DNA of 10,386 bases from Acanthamoeba castellanii str. Neff (taxonomy: Eukaryota > Discosea > Longamoebia > Acanthamoebidae). The position numbers and the translations under genes were made by a program. Location: contig NW_004457596.1 in assembly GCF_000313135.1 (NCBI RefSeq), forward strand, positions 308,840 through 319,225. Reading direction: 5' to 3'. Shown here in pieces: positions 8,924-10,386 of this stretch (its first letter is position 1; each line of letters begins with the position of its first letter). The notes under the pieces are model-generated. The model searched no databases, was not told the DNA's origin, and was given only the letters and a program-made list of their open reading frames with translations.

Positions 8924-8935
8924 TTTGGCGGGAAC
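8924..8935 (+). promoter_or_regulatory. smc3: E2F-type site 2 upstream of smc3, TTTGGCGGGAAC
   Basis: Eleven of twelve bases match the strong E2F form TTTGGCGGGAAA. It lies 51 bases before the ATG. The tandem arrangement with the first site makes chance less likely, and cohesin genes are known cell-cycle-regulated targets in other eukaryotes. Confidence 0.7.
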
Positions 8936-8974
8936 AGGAAGTAGCCGCGATAGATACAACAGCGACCGGCCAAC

Positions 8975-10386
<1,412 letters not shown>

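Larger units (their letters stand above)
8488..8974. promoter_or_regulatory. Shared divergent promoter region of the RS-protein gene and smc3
   Basis: These 487 bases lie between two divergent start codons. Near the RS-protein gene there is an AT-only stretch at 8541-8560, about 55-75 bases upstream of its ATG, which could act as a TATA-like element on the minus strand. An inverted CCAAT (ATTGG) is at 8575-8579. Near smc3 there are two tandem E2F-type sites. Open frames starting at 8739 and 8797 have no recognisable composition or family and run into the smc3 first exon out of frame or across its intron, so I do not call them genes. Confidence 0.6.

Overview
The window looks like nuclear DNA of an intron-dense, GC-rich protist, most like Acanthamoeba or a close discosean amoeba. 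The reasons are short spliceosomal introns (about 38-129 bases, many with gtacg or gtgcg donors), G/C-ending codons, gaps of only 40-490 bases between genes, and the protein families present. The organism assignment is inference; no rRNA or tRNA marker is present.

Layout from left to right. (1) Bases 1-4578, plus strand: the last 16 exons of a multidomain protein with an unassigned helical region, a Ser-rich linker, three PH domains and a C-terminal ArfGAP zinc-finger domain. Its 5' end lies outside the window. (2) Bases 4877-6055, plus: an intronless gene for a Ser/Thr/Ala-rich protein with a coiled-coil tail, preceded by a perfect E2F-type site. (3) Bases 6393-7749, plus: a six-exon gene for a secreted Asl1-like glycoside hydrolase (GH128-like beta-1,3-glucanase). 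(4) Bases 7790-8487, minus: a three-exon gene for a small nuclear-type Arg/Ser-rich protein that ends 40 bases from gene 3. (5) Bases 8975 to the window end, plus: the 5' part of the cohesin ATPase gene smc3, with two tandem E2F-type sites just upstream of its ATG.

There is no operon-like organisation. Genes 1-3 are tandem, 3 and 4 converge, and 4 and 5 diverge from a shared region of about 490 bases. The most coherent regulatory signal is the E2F-type motif, present before smc3 and before the coiled-coil gene, which suggests S-phase expression of both. The smc3 gene also has a probable GC-AG intron and one exon joint that does not fit canonical splicing without adding four residues. No mobile element, CRISPR array, tRNA, rRNA or virus-derived gene was recognised.
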